Below, piece after piece: positions 39,320-48,075 of a stretch of 64,000 bases of DNA. The notes beneath the pieces were generated by a model that did no database searches, had not been told where the DNA came from, and was given only the letters and a program-made list of their open reading frames with translations. Positions within the stretch are counted from its first letter, which is position 1, and the number at the start of each line of letters is the position of its first letter. The translations under genes were made by a program, and so were the position numbers. The DNA is from Streptomyces virginiae (GTDB taxonomy: Bacteria; Actinomycetota; Actinomycetes; Streptomycetales; Streptomycetaceae): contig NZ_JOAK01000028.1 of assembly GCF_000720455.1 (NCBI RefSeq), positions 10,525-74,524 of the forward strand. The letters run 5' to 3'.

Positions 39320-40960
39320 ATGGCGGGGACGAACGCGGCCGCGGCCCGGACCCCTTCGCCCTGGCAGCGGCTGGGTGCGGTCTCCGGCGGTGCCAACCGC
39401 TGGCTCGTCCTGGCGGTTCTGTGCGTCAGCCTGGTCCTCGTCGCGCTCGACGCGACGATCCTGCACGTCGCGGTCCCGTCCGTCACCGAGGACCTGCGGC
39501 CCGGCCCGATCGAGCTCCTCTGGATCGTCGACGCCTACCCGCTGGTCTGCGCCTCGCTGCTGATCCTCTTCGGCACCCTCGGGGACCGGGTCGGCCGCCG
39601 CCGCATCCTCCTCCTCGGCTACGGACTCTTCGGCGTGGCCTCCGCGACAGCGGCCCTCGCCGACAACGCCCAGGTCCTCATCGCCGCGCGCGCCCTGCTC
39701 GGCGTCGGCGGCGCGATGATCATGCCGGCCACCCTGTCGATCCTTCGCCAGGTCTTCCCCGACCGGCGTGAGCGGGCCCTCGCCATCGGCATCTGGACCG
39801 CCGTCGCCGCGGTCGGCGCGGCCAGCGGTCCGGTCCTCGGCGGCTTCCTCATCGAGCACTTCTGGTGGGGCTCGGTCTTCCTCATCAACATCCCGCTCAT
39901 GGCGCTGATCCTGCCGCTCGGACGCTGGCTGCTGCCGGAGTCGCGCGGCTCGGCGGACGGGCCGTGGGACGTGCTCGGCGCGCTGATGGCCGCCGCCGGC
40001 GTGCTCGGCTCGGTCCTCGGGATCAAGCGGTTCGGCGCCGAGCGGCACCTCCTCGACGCCGAGGCACTGGTCCCGCTGCTGCTCGGCGCGGCGCTCCTCG
40101 TGCTGTTCGTACGGCGCCAGAAGCGGCGCGAGCACCCGCTGATCGACATGCGGATGTTCTCGCGGGCCGCCTTCTCCACCTCGGTCGCCTGCATCGTGCT
40201 CGCCATGCTCGCGCTGGTGGGCCTGGAGCTGATCGCCGTCCAGTACCTGCAGCTGGTGCTGCACCTCAGCCCGCTGGAGACCGGCCTTCGGCTGCTGCCG
40301 CTGACCTTCGCCGCCATGGCCGCGGGCGCCACCGGCTCCTACACCCTGGCCCGGGTCGGGCCGCGCACCATGGTGTCGCTGGGCTTCGTGCTGACGGCCT
40401 TCGCCGTGCTGCTGCTGACGCTGATGGGCCAGCAGGACCGGCCGGTGCTGCTGACCGTCGGCTTCATCCTGCTGGGCTTCGGACTGCAGACCACGCTGTT
40501 CGCCGCCTACGAGTCCATGCTGAGCGAGGCGCCGGCGGAGACCGCGGGCGGGGCGGCCTCGATCGGTGAGACCTCCTACCAGCTGGGCGCGGGTATCGGC
40601 ATCGCGCTGCTGGGCAGCGTGATGAACGCGGCGTACCGGCCGGGGCTGGCGTCGGTGCCGGGGGTTTCGGCGGCGGACTCGGCGGGCGCCGCGAACTCCC
40701 TGGGCGAGGCCTACCAGATCGCGGCGGGCCTCGGCGGCCCGGCCGGGGCCTCGCTGTACGCGGCGGCGCGGCACGCCTTCGTGCACGGGCTGCACGTCAC
40801 GCTGCTGGTCAGCGCGGGGCTGCTGTTCGCCGGCGCGGTGATGGCGCTGAAGCTTCCGAGGGTCATGGAGTGCGGGGCGGCAGAGGCGGCCGAGCCGGTG
40901 CGGTTGCCCGCGCAGGCCAAGGGCGAGCCGCGGCCGACCCCGGTGGAGCACGCGGGCTGA
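39320..40960 (+). CDS. MFS transporter, DHA2 family (14 TM drug:H+ antiporter)
   Basis: 546 residues, 14 predicted helices. DATILHVAVPSVTEDLRPGP in helix 1 and its loop is a DHA2 hallmark. GTLGDRVGRRRILLLGYGLF is MFS motif A, and AVGAASGPVLGGFL is motif C of antiporters. Exports drugs or metabolites by proton exchange; substrate unknown. ATG at 39320 has GGGAGGT 6 bases upstream; an ATG at 39316 is out of frame. No adjacent regulator, apart from the divergent mannosyltransferase-like gene. The 283-base promoter region contains no clear palindrome. Confidence 0.92.
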   Translation: MAGTNAAAARTPSPWQRLGAVSGGANRWLVLAVLCVSLVLVALDATILHVAVPSVTEDLRPGPIELLWIVDAYPLVCASLLILFGTLGDRVGRRRILLLGYGLFGVASATAALADNAQVLIAARALLGVGGAMIMPATLSILRQVFPDRRERALAIGIWTAVAAVGAASGPVLGGFLIEHFWWGSVFLINIPLMALILPLGRWLLPESRGSADGPWDVLGALMAAAGVLGSVLGIKRFGAERHLLDAEALVPLLLGAALLVLFVRRQKRREHPLIDMRMFSRAAFSTSVACIVLAMLALVGLELIAVQYLQLVLHLSPLETGLRLLPLTFAAMAAGATGSYTLARVGPRTMVSLGFVLTAFAVLLLTLMGQQDRPVLLTVGFILLGFGLQTTLFAAYESMLSEAPAETAGGAASIGETSYQLGAGIGIALLGSVMNAAYRPGLASVPGVSAADSAGAANSLGEAYQIAAGLGGPAGASLYAAARHAFVHGLHVTLLVSAGLLFAGAVMALKLPRVMECGAAEAAEPVRLPAQAKGEPRPTPVEHAG

Positions 40961-40987
40961 CCGCCCTCTTCGCCCGGCGCAGCCGGA

Positions 40988-41005
40988 CCGGCTCGGCGGA
41001 GCCGG
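40988..41005 (+). terminator. Probable terminator after the MFS gene
   Basis: CCGGCTC and GAGCCGG pair with a GGCG loop 27 bases past the stop. Short but GC-only. Confidence 0.5.
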
Positions 41006-41156
41006 GGAAGCGGGGCTGGATTTTGTACCGGCCGGGTCGCTAGCGTCAGCGGTACCGCGCAAAACTTGCGCTGCTAGGTTCTGTCGGCCGGGCCGGCCGC
41101 GACGCGGCCCCCGGCACCACGCGGCCCTCGGGCCGCCCAGGCCGCCGGGAGGCCCC

Positions 41157-42326
41157 GTGTCCTTCGTACCCACCGATCCGCTCGGGCTCGACGAGCTCCT
41201 CGGGCCCGAGGACCTCGCGGTCCGGGACACCGTCCGCGGCTGGGCCGCGGACCGGGTGCTGCCGAACATCGCCCAGTGGTACGAGAGCGGCGAGCTGCCG
41301 GCGATCCGCGAGCTGGCGCGGGAACTCGGCGCCATCGGGGCGCTCGGGATGTCCCTGGAGGGCTACGGCTGCGCCGGTGCCAGCGCCGTCCAGTACGGCC
41401 TGGCCTGCCTGGAGCTGGAGGCCGCCGACTCCGGGATCCGCTCCCTCGTGTCGGTGCAGGGCTCGCTCGCCATGTACGCGATCTGGAAGTACGGCTCCGA
41501 GGAGCAGAAGCAGCGCTGGCTGCCCGGCATGGCCGCCGGCGAGCTCATCGGCTGCTTCGGGCTGACCGAGCCCGATGTGGGATCGGACCCGGCGGCGATG
41601 CGGACCTACGCCAAGCGCGACGGCACGGACTGGGTGCTGAACGGCCGCAAGATGTGGATCACCAACGGCTCCGTCGCGGCGGTGGCCGTGGTGTGGGCGC
41701 AGACCGACGACGGGATCCGCGGCTTCGCGGTGCCCACCGACACGCCCGGCTTCTCCGCGCCGGAGATCAAGCACAAGTGGTCGCTGCGGGCCAGCGTCAC
41801 CAGCGAGCTGGTCATGGACGACGTACGGCTGCCCGCCGACGCGGTGCTGCCGCTCGTCACCGGGCTCAAGGGGCCGCTCGGCTGTCTCAGCCACGCGCGC
41901 TACGGGATCATCTGGGGGTCCATGGGCGCGGCGCGGGCCAGTTTCGAGGCCGCGCTCGACTACGCCAGGACGCGGGAGCAGTTCGGCAAGCCGATCGGCG
42001 GCTTCCAGCTCACCCAGGCCAAGCTGGCGGACATGGCCCTCGAACTCCACAAGGGCATCCTGCTCGCCCACCACCTGGGCCGGCGGATGGACGCGGGCAC
42101 CCTGCGGCCCGAGCAGATCAGTTTCGGCAAGCTCAACAACGTCCGCGAGGCCATCGAGATCTGCCGCACCGCGCGGACCATCCTCGGCGCCAACGGGATC
42201 TCTCTCGAATACCCCGTCATGCGGCACGCCACCAACCTCGAATCGGTCCTCACCTACGAGGGCACCGTCGAGATGCACCAGTTGGTGCTGGGCAAGGCGC
42301 TCACCGGGCTGGACGCCTTCCGGTGA
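41157..42326 (+). CDS. Acyl-CoA dehydrogenase, glutaryl-CoA dehydrogenase-like
   Basis: FAD enzyme of 389 residues. The N-terminal helical domain, the middle beta domain (CFGLTEPDVGSDPAAMRT and WITNGSVAAVAVVWA) and the C-terminal helical domain are complete. The catalytic Glu is in LTYEGTVEMHQLVLGKALTG, the position and spacing used by glutaryl-CoA dehydrogenase. HARYGIIWGSMGAARASFE and REQFGKPIGGFQLTQAKLAD also match that group, so lysine/tryptophan degradation through glutaryl-CoA is likely. GTG at 41157 with GGGAGG upstream. Ends 9 bases before a convergent SepF-like gene. Confidence 0.9.
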   Translation: MSFVPTDPLGLDELLGPEDLAVRDTVRGWAADRVLPNIAQWYESGELPAIRELARELGAIGALGMSLEGYGCAGASAVQYGLACLELEAADSGIRSLVSVQGSLAMYAIWKYGSEEQKQRWLPGMAAGELIGCFGLTEPDVGSDPAAMRTYAKRDGTDWVLNGRKMWITNGSVAAVAVVWAQTDDGIRGFAVPTDTPGFSAPEIKHKWSLRASVTSELVMDDVRLPADAVLPLVTGLKGPLGCLSHARYGIIWGSMGAARASFEAALDYARTREQFGKPIGGFQLTQAKLADMALELHKGILLAHHLGRRMDAGTLRPEQISFGKLNNVREAIEICRTARTILGANGISLEYPVMRHATNLESVLTYEGTVEMHQLVLGKALTGLDAFR

Positions 42327-42335
42327 GAGCCCTGC

Positions 42336-42785
42336 TCAGCTCTGGTTGAAGAAGTCGCGCGAGCGGCCGCCGGGCTCGCCGCTCACGATCTGGGTGTCGG
42401 CCGGGGTCAGCAGGAAGACCCTGGTCGCCACCCGCTCGATCGAACCGCGCAGCCCGAAGGTCAGTCCGGCCGCGAAGTCGACGACGCGCTTCGCGTCGGT
42501 CGGGTCCATCGACGACAGGTTCACGATCACCGGGACACCGTCGCGGAACAGCTCGCCGATGCCGCGCGCGTCGCGGAATCCGTCCGGGGTGACCGTCGCG
42601 ATCCGGCGGCCGTGCTCGACGGCCGACTCGGAGGCCACCTTGACGCGGGGGTCGGTCACCCACTGGTCTCCGGGGCCCGCGACGGAACCGTGGGCGGCCT
42701 CCGCGTAGTCGTCGTCGTAGTAGCGCTCGTCGTCGCTGTCCTCCACGAGACCCAGCCAGGCACTCGCCTTGCGCACCGAACCCAT
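42336..42785 (-). CDS. sflA: SepF-family cell division protein, probably the SepF-like SflA
   Basis: 149 residues. The C-terminal SepF domain (about 62-140) has [40 protein letters not shown] and [15 protein letters not shown]. The N-terminus [13 protein letters not shown] is a short amphipathic segment like the membrane-binding helix of SepF, followed by an acidic linker. Streptomyces carry several SepF paralogues; the one beside an acyl-CoA dehydrogenase gene is, from memory, the SepF-like SflA implicated in confining FtsZ/DivIVA during sporulation. Not near ftsZ, so not the canonical sepF. Strong ribosome-binding site AAAGGAGG before ATG 42785. Confidence 0.85.
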   Translation of the reverse strand: MGSVRKASAWLGLVEDSDDERYYDDDYAEAAHGSVAGPGDQWVTDPRVKVASESAVEHGRRIATVTPDGFRDARGIGELFRDGVPVIVNLSSMDPTDAKRVVDFAAGLTFGLRGSIERVATRVFLLTPADTQIVSGEPGGRSRDFFNQS

Positions 42786-43071
42786 GGACTGCCTCCTTTC
42801 ACCGCGGTCAGTCTGTCTTTCTCTCCGCTGCCCCTATGCTCGTCCATGATGCTGACAACGCGCCAAGTGGATAGTCGCCGCGCAGGGGTTTCGTGACGGT
42901 ACTGGTGCAGAACATCCGTTGCACGGTCAAGGATCCCGGTCGCTACCGCTGCTGACTGAGTGAAAATACGACCGCCGCCGCCGTACGGGTGGGCGACGGG
43001 GACGTACGGGTGAAAGACGCGGGTCGATACGATGCCGGGCAGGCACGCGTACGACACACGGGGGAAGCAGC

Positions 43072-44466
43072 TTGTTCGGCATAGTCAGACCTTGCACGCA
43101 CCGGCTCGGGGAGCGGTTCAAGGCGGAGTGGATGGCCCATCTGTGCGGGCTGTGCCTGGCACTTCGGGGGGACCACGGGCAGTTCGCCCGGATCGTCACG
43201 AACTATGACGGGCTCCTCGTCTCCGTTCTGACGGAGGCTCAGTCCGGTCCCGCACCCGGCTCCCGGCGCACCGCCGGACCCTGCCCCCTGCGCGGCATGC
43301 GCACCGCCGCCGTCGCCCAGGGCGAGGGGGCCAGGCTCGCGGCCGCCGTCTCCCTCGTCCTGGCCTCCGCGAAGGTGCGCGACCACGTGGCGGACCGGGA
43401 CGGCCTGTTGGCCCGCGCCCCCATCGCCCTCGCCGCCCGCAAGGTGGCCCGCGGCTGGGACCGGGCCGGTGCGCGCACCGGCGCCTCGCTCGGCTTCGAC
43501 ACCGCCGTCCTCGTGGACGCGGTGGACCGGCAGGCGGGCATCGAGACGCTGGCCGGCCCCGGCACCTCCGTGCTCGTGGTGACCGAGCCGACCGAGACCG
43601 CGACGGCCGCCGCCTTCGCGCATACCGCACAGCTGGCCGGACGGCCGGGCAACGCCCCCGCGCTGGCCGAGGCGGGCCGCTACTTCGGCCGGCTCGCGCA
43701 CCTGCTGGACGCCGTGGAGGACCAGGGCGCCGACGCGGAGGCGGGCGCCTGGAACCCGCTCACCGCCACCGGCACCTCGCGCGCCGAGGCCCGCAGGCTC
43801 TGTGACGACGCCCTGCACGGCATCCGTCTGGCGCTGGGCGAGGTCGAGTTCGCCGACGCGGGGCTCGCCCACCGGCTGCTCGTGCACGAACTGCGCACCT
43901 CGGTCGACCGGGCCTTCGGGACCATGAGCTGCGGCCACACGGCCACCGCCTCGGCCGGGCAGGGCCCGAACCCGTACGGCTCGAATCCGTACGGCTCGAA
44001 CCCGTACGACGGGACCGGCGGCAATCCCTACGGCGGCGCTCCGCACGGCGCCAGCCCCTACGGCGCCGGCCCGCACGGCGTGAACACCCCGCAGGCTCCC
44101 GGCGGCCCGGCCGGGCCGCCGCCCACGGGACCCGGCGGGTACGGCGGCGGTGGGGGAGGCGGCGGCTTCGGCGGCGGTGACTTCGGCGGAGGCTTCGGCG
44201 GCGGCGGTCGGCACCCGCAGCGGCAGCCCCGCGGCCTGCTGGCCGGCTGCGCCGTGGCCATCGGGCTCTTCTGCACCTGTCAGATCTGCTGCACCGAGCA
44301 CGAGGGCCCCTGGTCGCGCAAGAAGCGGGACCCGTGGTGCGACGCCTGCGAGTGCTGCAACTGCTGCCCGAACTCCTCGGCGAGCGGGGGTTCCGAGGGC
44401 GGCTCCGGCGGCGGCGGTGGCGACGGCGGTTGCTGCGACTGCAACTGCGGCTGCTGCTGCGACTGA
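43072..44466 (+). CDS. DUF5685 family protein with Cys-rich C-terminal tail
   Basis: 464 residues. The N-terminal signature FGIVRPCTHRLGERF with HLCGLCLALRGDHG contains Cys/His residues spaced like a metal site. Residues 60-310 are a helical DUF5685 domain. After NPYG repeats and a Gly/Phe/Pro-rich stretch comes a single hydrophobic segment (LLAGCAVAIGLFCTCQICC), then a tail with runs such as CDACECCNCC and CCDCNCGCCC. I count 18 Cys in about the last 72 residues. The hydrophobic segment suggests a membrane anchor; the tail could bind metal or cross-link. TTG at 43072 has GGGGGAAG upstream. Function unknown. 42786-43071 is promoter region. Confidence 0.8.
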   Translation: MFGIVRPCTHRLGERFKAEWMAHLCGLCLALRGDHGQFARIVTNYDGLLVSVLTEAQSGPAPGSRRTAGPCPLRGMRTAAVAQGEGARLAAAVSLVLASAKVRDHVADRDGLLARAPIALAARKVARGWDRAGARTGASLGFDTAVLVDAVDRQAGIETLAGPGTSVLVVTEPTETATAAAFAHTAQLAGRPGNAPALAEAGRYFGRLAHLLDAVEDQGADAEAGAWNPLTATGTSRAEARRLCDDALHGIRLALGEVEFADAGLAHRLLVHELRTSVDRAFGTMSCGHTATASAGQGPNPYGSNPYGSNPYDGTGGNPYGGAPHGASPYGAGPHGVNTPQAPGGPAGPPPTGPGGYGGGGGGGGFGGGDFGGGFGGGGRHPQRQPRGLLAGCAVAIGLFCTCQICCTEHEGPWSRKKRDPWCDACECCNCCPNSSASGGSEGGSGGGGGDGGCCDCNCGCCCD

Positions 44467-44477
44467 GCCGACGTCAG

Positions 44478-44530
44478 TTCCACGCGCCCGGACGGCGTAT
44501 GAGGGGATTCCCGTCCGGACGCGCGTGGAA
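44478..44530 (+). terminator. Large interrupted hairpin after the DUF5685 gene
   Basis: TTCCACGCGC pairs with GCGCGTGGAA, and CCGGACGG with CCGTCCGG, separated by a 2-base bulge around a 15-nt loop. It starts 11 bases after the stop, so it probably terminates transcription. Its right arm contains GGAA of the only plausible ribosome-binding site for an ATG at 44543. Confidence 0.7.
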
Positions 44531-44542
44531 GGGCTGAGCGGG

Positions 44543-45406
44543 ATGAGCGAAGACGCAGACGATCCGCACGCCGCCCCGTACGGTCGCCCGGCGCCGGGCG
44601 GGGCCCTCCGGACACCCGGCTTTCCGGCTACCCGGAAGGTCGAATTCCGGCCGTTCCGGTGCTGCCCGGTCCTACCCGCCCCGGGGCGCCCGGCACCGCG
44701 CCGGGCCGCGTCCACGGGTGTGCCCGGGTGCGACCGGTATGCGCCAGGCCCCCTCTCGTGCGGGCCCGGGGGAGACCCTGTGGCACCAGACGCCGCGGGC
44801 TCCGCGCTCGCGGGGGCCGGCGCCGCCGCGCGAACGTGCCCCGGTCGCGCCCGCGTCCGCGGCGCTGCCCGGACCGCCACCGCCGAGGACCGCGCACGGC
44901 GAGGCCGCGCGCCCGCCGCGGACGGGGCCGTTCCGGCCGTCGGCACCTTCCCGTCCGCAGGGCCCCGGCGTCCGGCCGTGACCGCCCGGGCCGTCGTGCG
45001 CCGGCCCGTAGGGCGTCGGGCGGCACGCGCCTCCGGCCTCGTCGCGGAGGGCGCCGAGGGTGCCGAGGGACCCGAGGGACCCGAGGGCGCTGAACCCCAC
45101 CCGGCCGCCCCGGTGACCGTGCCGCCGGGGCGTTTCGGCGCGTACGCGCGCGAGCGGGCCGGCCGGGCGGTGAACTCCGACGGGGACCCGCGCCGACCCG
45201 GCCCCGGCCGGAGACCGACCGTCGCCGCCGCGCCCGCCCGGCGCGGCCGACGCCACCTCCGCCGCCCGCAAGCCGGCATATCCCAGGCGCGGGGCGCGAT
45301 CACCGTGGGCCCCGACCGGGCTCTGCCGCGCCGTCCGACCGCGCCCTCGCGGACCCGTTCCCCCGGCCTCTCCCACCGCCCCGGACCCCACCGCACACCA
45401 CGGTGA
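44543..45406 (+). CDS. Doubtful low-complexity open frame
   Basis: A 287-codon frame starts [20 protein letters not shown] with GGAAGGG 9 bases upstream, then turns into Arg/Pro/Ala/Gly-rich sequence with repeated [10 protein letters not shown]. It has weaker third-position GC bias than neighbouring genes, while a shorter overlapping frame from 44718 to 44981 has stronger bias ([16 protein letters not shown]). Neither resembles a known family. The first 40 codons may be a real gene start followed by a frameshift or decay. The rest of 44467-45588 holds only the leader of the protease gene. Confidence 0.3.
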   Translation: MSEDADDPHAAPYGRPAPGGALRTPGFPATRKVEFRPFRCCPVLPAPGRPAPRRAASTGVPGCDRYAPGPLSCGPGGDPVAPDAAGSALAGAGAAARTCPGRARVRGAARTATAEDRARRGRAPAADGAVPAVGTFPSAGPRRPAVTARAVVRRPVGRRAARASGLVAEGAEGAEGPEGPEGAEPHPAAPVTVPPGRFGAYARERAGRAVNSDGDPRRPGPGRRPTVAAAPARRGRRHLRRPQAGISQARGAITVGPDRALPRRPTAPSRTRSPGLSHRPGPHRTPR

Positions 45407-45588
45407 AACGCGGCGCGCGGAGGCCGAAAGCCGCTCTTGCGACCGGTATCCGACGACAGGACACTCCCGACAGCGCTTGTCAGGGACACGGCCAAAGTTC
45501 ATGCGCCCGCCGTGCCCCCGGCTGCGCCTCACGGGCTCTGGCACCCCCACGACCGCCGGGCCCCCGACCCTCTCCAGGAGGACGAGAA

Positions 45589-46473
45589 GTGAGGATCAAG
45601 CGCACCACCCGTAACAGGCTGCTCGCGGTGGCCACCGGCCTGGCCGCCGCCGCAGCGCTCGCCGCACCCACGGCGGCGAGCGCGGACCCCCAGGACGGCG
45701 GATTCAGCGCCGACCGGCTCGCCTCGGCCGGCGCCTCCGTCCTGCGCGCCGACGTCGCGGGCACCGCCTGGCACGCCGACCCCGCCACCGGAACCCTCGT
45801 GGTCTCCGCCGACTCCACCGTCTCCGCCGCCGCCATCGCGAGAATCAAGCGCGAGGCCGGAACCGAGGCGGGGGCGCTGCGCATCCAACGCATCCCCGGC
45901 AAGCTCACCAAACTGGCCTCCGGCGGCGACGCCATCTACGCCAACAGCTGGCGCTGTTCGCTCGGCTTCAACGTCCGCAGCGGCGCCAACTACTACGCCC
46001 TGACCGCCGGACACTGCACCGACGGCGCGGGCACCTGGTGGACCAACTCCGCCCGCACGAACGTCCTCGGCTCCACCGCCGGGTCCAGCTTCCCGAACAA
46101 CGACTACGGCCTCATCAAGTACGCCAGCAACACCCCCGCGCCCCCGGGGACCGTCGGCAGCCAGGACATCACCAGCGCCGTCAACGCGACGGTCAACATG
46201 TCCGTGACCCGGCGCGGCTCCACCACCGGCATCCACAGCGGCCGGGTCACCGGCCTCAACGCCACCGTCAACTACGGCGGCGGCGACGTCGTCTACGGCA
46301 TGATCCGCACCAACGTGTGCGCCGAACCCGGCGACAGCGGCGGCCCGCTCTACTCGGGCACCCGCGCCGTCGGCCTCACCTCCGGCGGCAGCGGCAACTG
46401 CTCCTCGGGCGGCACCACCTTCTTCCAGCCCGTGGTCGAAGCCCTCAACGCCTACGGGGTCAGCGTCTACTGA
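45589..46473 (+). CDS. Secreted serine protease, streptogrisin-like (peptidase S1)
   Basis: 294 residues. The signal peptide ([20 protein letters not shown]) is followed by an alpha-lytic-type propeptide (about 38-108) that acts as folding chaperone. The mature enzyme begins near [16 protein letters not shown]. Catalytic triad: His in LTAGHCTD, Asp in NNDYGLIKY, Ser in [14 protein letters not shown], with flanking Cys for two disulfides. The specificity-pocket region [14 protein letters not shown] resembles streptogrisins A/B. GTG at 45589 has AGGAGGACGAG upstream; the frame is open to 45403. Closed by a 16-bp hairpin. Confidence 0.93.
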   Translation: MRIKRTTRNRLLAVATGLAAAAALAAPTAASADPQDGGFSADRLASAGASVLRADVAGTAWHADPATGTLVVSADSTVSAAAIARIKREAGTEAGALRIQRIPGKLTKLASGGDAIYANSWRCSLGFNVRSGANYYALTAGHCTDGAGTWWTNSARTNVLGSTAGSSFPNNDYGLIKYASNTPAPPGTVGSQDITSAVNATVNMSVTRRGSTTGIHSGRVTGLNATVNYGGGDVVYGMIRTNVCAEPGDSGGPLYSGTRAVGLTSGGSGNCSSGGTTFFQPVVEALNAYGVSVY

Positions 46474-46500
46474 CGAGTGTCCCGTGCGCCCCTGTCGGCA

Positions 46501-46539
46501 CCCTGGACGTCCTCCCGCCTTCTGGGAGGATGTCCAGGG
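46501..46539 (+). terminator. Terminator after the protease gene
   Basis: CCCTGGACGTCCTCCC and GGGAGGATGTCCAGGG pair over 16 bp, with a single G-U wobble, around a 7-nt loop. Confidence 0.9.
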
Positions 46540-46571
46540 CGGCCGTGTCCTCGGGGGAAGCAGGTTCCTGC

Positions 46572-47051
46572 ATGAAACGCATCGGCGTGACCGGGCACCG
46601 GTCCCTCCCCGACGCGGTGCTCGGCCATGTGGAGAGCGGCCTGCGGGCCGTACTGGGCGGCCACGAAGGGCCGCTGGAGGCCCTCTCCAGCCTCGCCGAC
46701 GGCGCGGACCAGCTCTTCGCCGTCGTCGCGCTCGAGTGCGGCGCCGACCTGACCGTGGTGATCCCCAGCGAGGACTACGAAGAGGCCTTCGAGGGCGCCG
46801 AGGCGCTCGACCGCTACCGGCGCCTCAGGCTGCGGGCCACGCAGGAGATCCGGATGGACTTCGCCCGTTCCACGGACGAGGCCTACTACGCCGCCGGCAC
46901 CTACATCGCCGACTCGTGCGACCGGCTCGTCGCCGTCTGGGACGGCCGGCCCGCCCGCGGGCACGGCGGCACCGCCGAGATCGTCGCCTACGCCCGGTCC
47001 CTGGGCAAGCCGGTCACCGTCCTGTGGTGCGAGGGCGTGTCCCGGGACTGA
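46572..47051 (+). CDS. SLOG-fold protein, predicted nucleotide-derived ligand sensor
   Basis: 159 residues, a single Rossmann-like domain. MKRIGVTGHRSLPDAVLGHV and LSSLADGADQLFAVVALECG are the characteristic motifs of the SLOG superfamily (related to LOG/DprA). ADLTVVIPSEDYEEAF and the C-terminal GGTAEIVAYARSLGKPVTVL complete the fold. SLOG domains are thought to bind or generate nucleotide ligands such as ADP-ribose derivatives in conflict systems. ATG at 46572 with GGGGGAAG about 14 bases upstream. It converges on a SLATT-domain gene 51 bases away, its usual partner family. Confidence 0.85.
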   Translation: MKRIGVTGHRSLPDAVLGHVESGLRAVLGGHEGPLEALSSLADGADQLFAVVALECGADLTVVIPSEDYEEAFEGAEALDRYRRLRLRATQEIRMDFARSTDEAYYAAGTYIADSCDRLVAVWDGRPARGHGGTAEIVAYARSLGKPVTVLWCEGVSRD

Positions 47052-47102
47052 CCCACGCCCTCCACCACCGACACCGTCGCCGTCGACGCCGCCGTCCCCG
47101 GC

Positions 47103-48011
47103 TCAACTGCTGTGCCGGACCAGCCAGTCCGTGTGCTGCGGCGAGACGTACCGCTCGGTCTCGTACACCGAGGACGGCCACTGCGACTCGGTGATGGTCG
47201 TCTGCATCACGACCATCATCGCCGCCAGGTCCTGCTCGATCAGGGTGTGCGCCTCGATCAGCGGATGGTGGCGGCGCACCTCGTTCCAGGCGATACCGGC
47301 CGCCGCCGCCGTGCTCAGCAGCCCCGTCAGACCCGCCCCCGGACCCGAACCGAACGCCCGCAGCACGGCGAACAGCAGCGCCACGCAGGTCAGCAGGACG
47401 ATCGTCCACGACCACAGGTGCGTCGCCCGCCGGGACACCTCCGTCCGCCGCCGGTACCAGTTGCGCTGTTCGATCAGCCGGTCCCGGACGTACGTCTCCC
47501 GCCGCACGTGGTAGTCCTTGCCGCGCAGCCGCTGCATCGCCCCGGTGATCTCCGCGCCCTCCGGCACGGTGCCGGCCGTCCGCGGATCGTCCCAGCCCAT
47601 CTTGCGCAGCTCGGCCAGTCCCGCTTCCAGCCGTGTCCGGTACGTCTCCCCGGGATCGGCCACGTCACTGCCGAACGGCGCCCCGTGCACCGCGTACCGC
47701 CAGGCCAGGGACTTGATGAACTCGGCGGCGCTGCGGTTGAGCTGCCACTGCGGGCGGGCCCGGCGCCGGGTCGCCCGCATGCCCACGGCCAGCACCCCCG
47801 CGTAACCGAGCACGCTCAGCAGCCCGAAGAGGTGCAGCGAACCGAGCTCGGGCCCGGGCGGCAGCGCCGCCGCGCCCGCGGCCACGACGAGCAGCAGCAG
47901 CTGGGTCCTCGTCGCCTGGGCGGACTCCCGCTGCCGGGAGACCGCCGTGCGGTCCGTGTGGTGGAAGAGGACCGGCAGGTCCTCGTTTCGAAAGGTCATG
48001 CTGTCGGTCAC
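47103..48011 (-). CDS. SLATT/DUF4231 membrane protein, predicted pore-type effector
   Basis: 302 residues. Two helix pairs: LLLLVVAAGAAALPPG with LFGLLSVLGYAGVLAVGM near 40-85, and SWTIVLLTCVALLFAVL with TGLLSTAAAAGIAW near 215-260. A soluble helical segment lies between, with HVRRETYVRDRLIEQRNWYRRR, the core of DUF4231/SLATT domains. SLATT proteins are predicted membrane effectors controlled by SLOG, SMODS or TIR sensors. GTG at 48011 has AGGGGGG 6 bases upstream. It lies 64 bases after the fxsT stop on the same strand, so it is probably the last gene of the fxs operon. Confidence 0.82.
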   Translation of the reverse strand: MTDSMTFRNEDLPVLFHHTDRTAVSRQRESAQATRTQLLLLVVAAGAAALPPGPELGSLHLFGLLSVLGYAGVLAVGMRATRRRARPQWQLNRSAAEFIKSLAWRYAVHGAPFGSDVADPGETYRTRLEAGLAELRKMGWDDPRTAGTVPEGAEITGAMQRLRGKDYHVRRETYVRDRLIEQRNWYRRRTEVSRRATHLWSWTIVLLTCVALLFAVLRAFGSGPGAGLTGLLSTAAAAGIAWNEVRRHHPLIEAHTLIEQDLAAMMVVMQTTITESQWPSSVYETERYVSPQHTDWLVRHSS

Positions 48012-48075
48012 AACGCCCCCCTGATGTCGGGTGGCGGGCGGCGGGGGCCGGTGGCCCCCGCCGTCCTCCGTCGGA

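Noticed and set aside
42893..42955. 20-codon frame MTVLVQNIRCTVKDPGRYRC upstream of the DUF5685 gene
   Set aside because: A weakly placed ribosome-binding site and no conservation evidence; could be a leader peptide but not supportable from one sequence.
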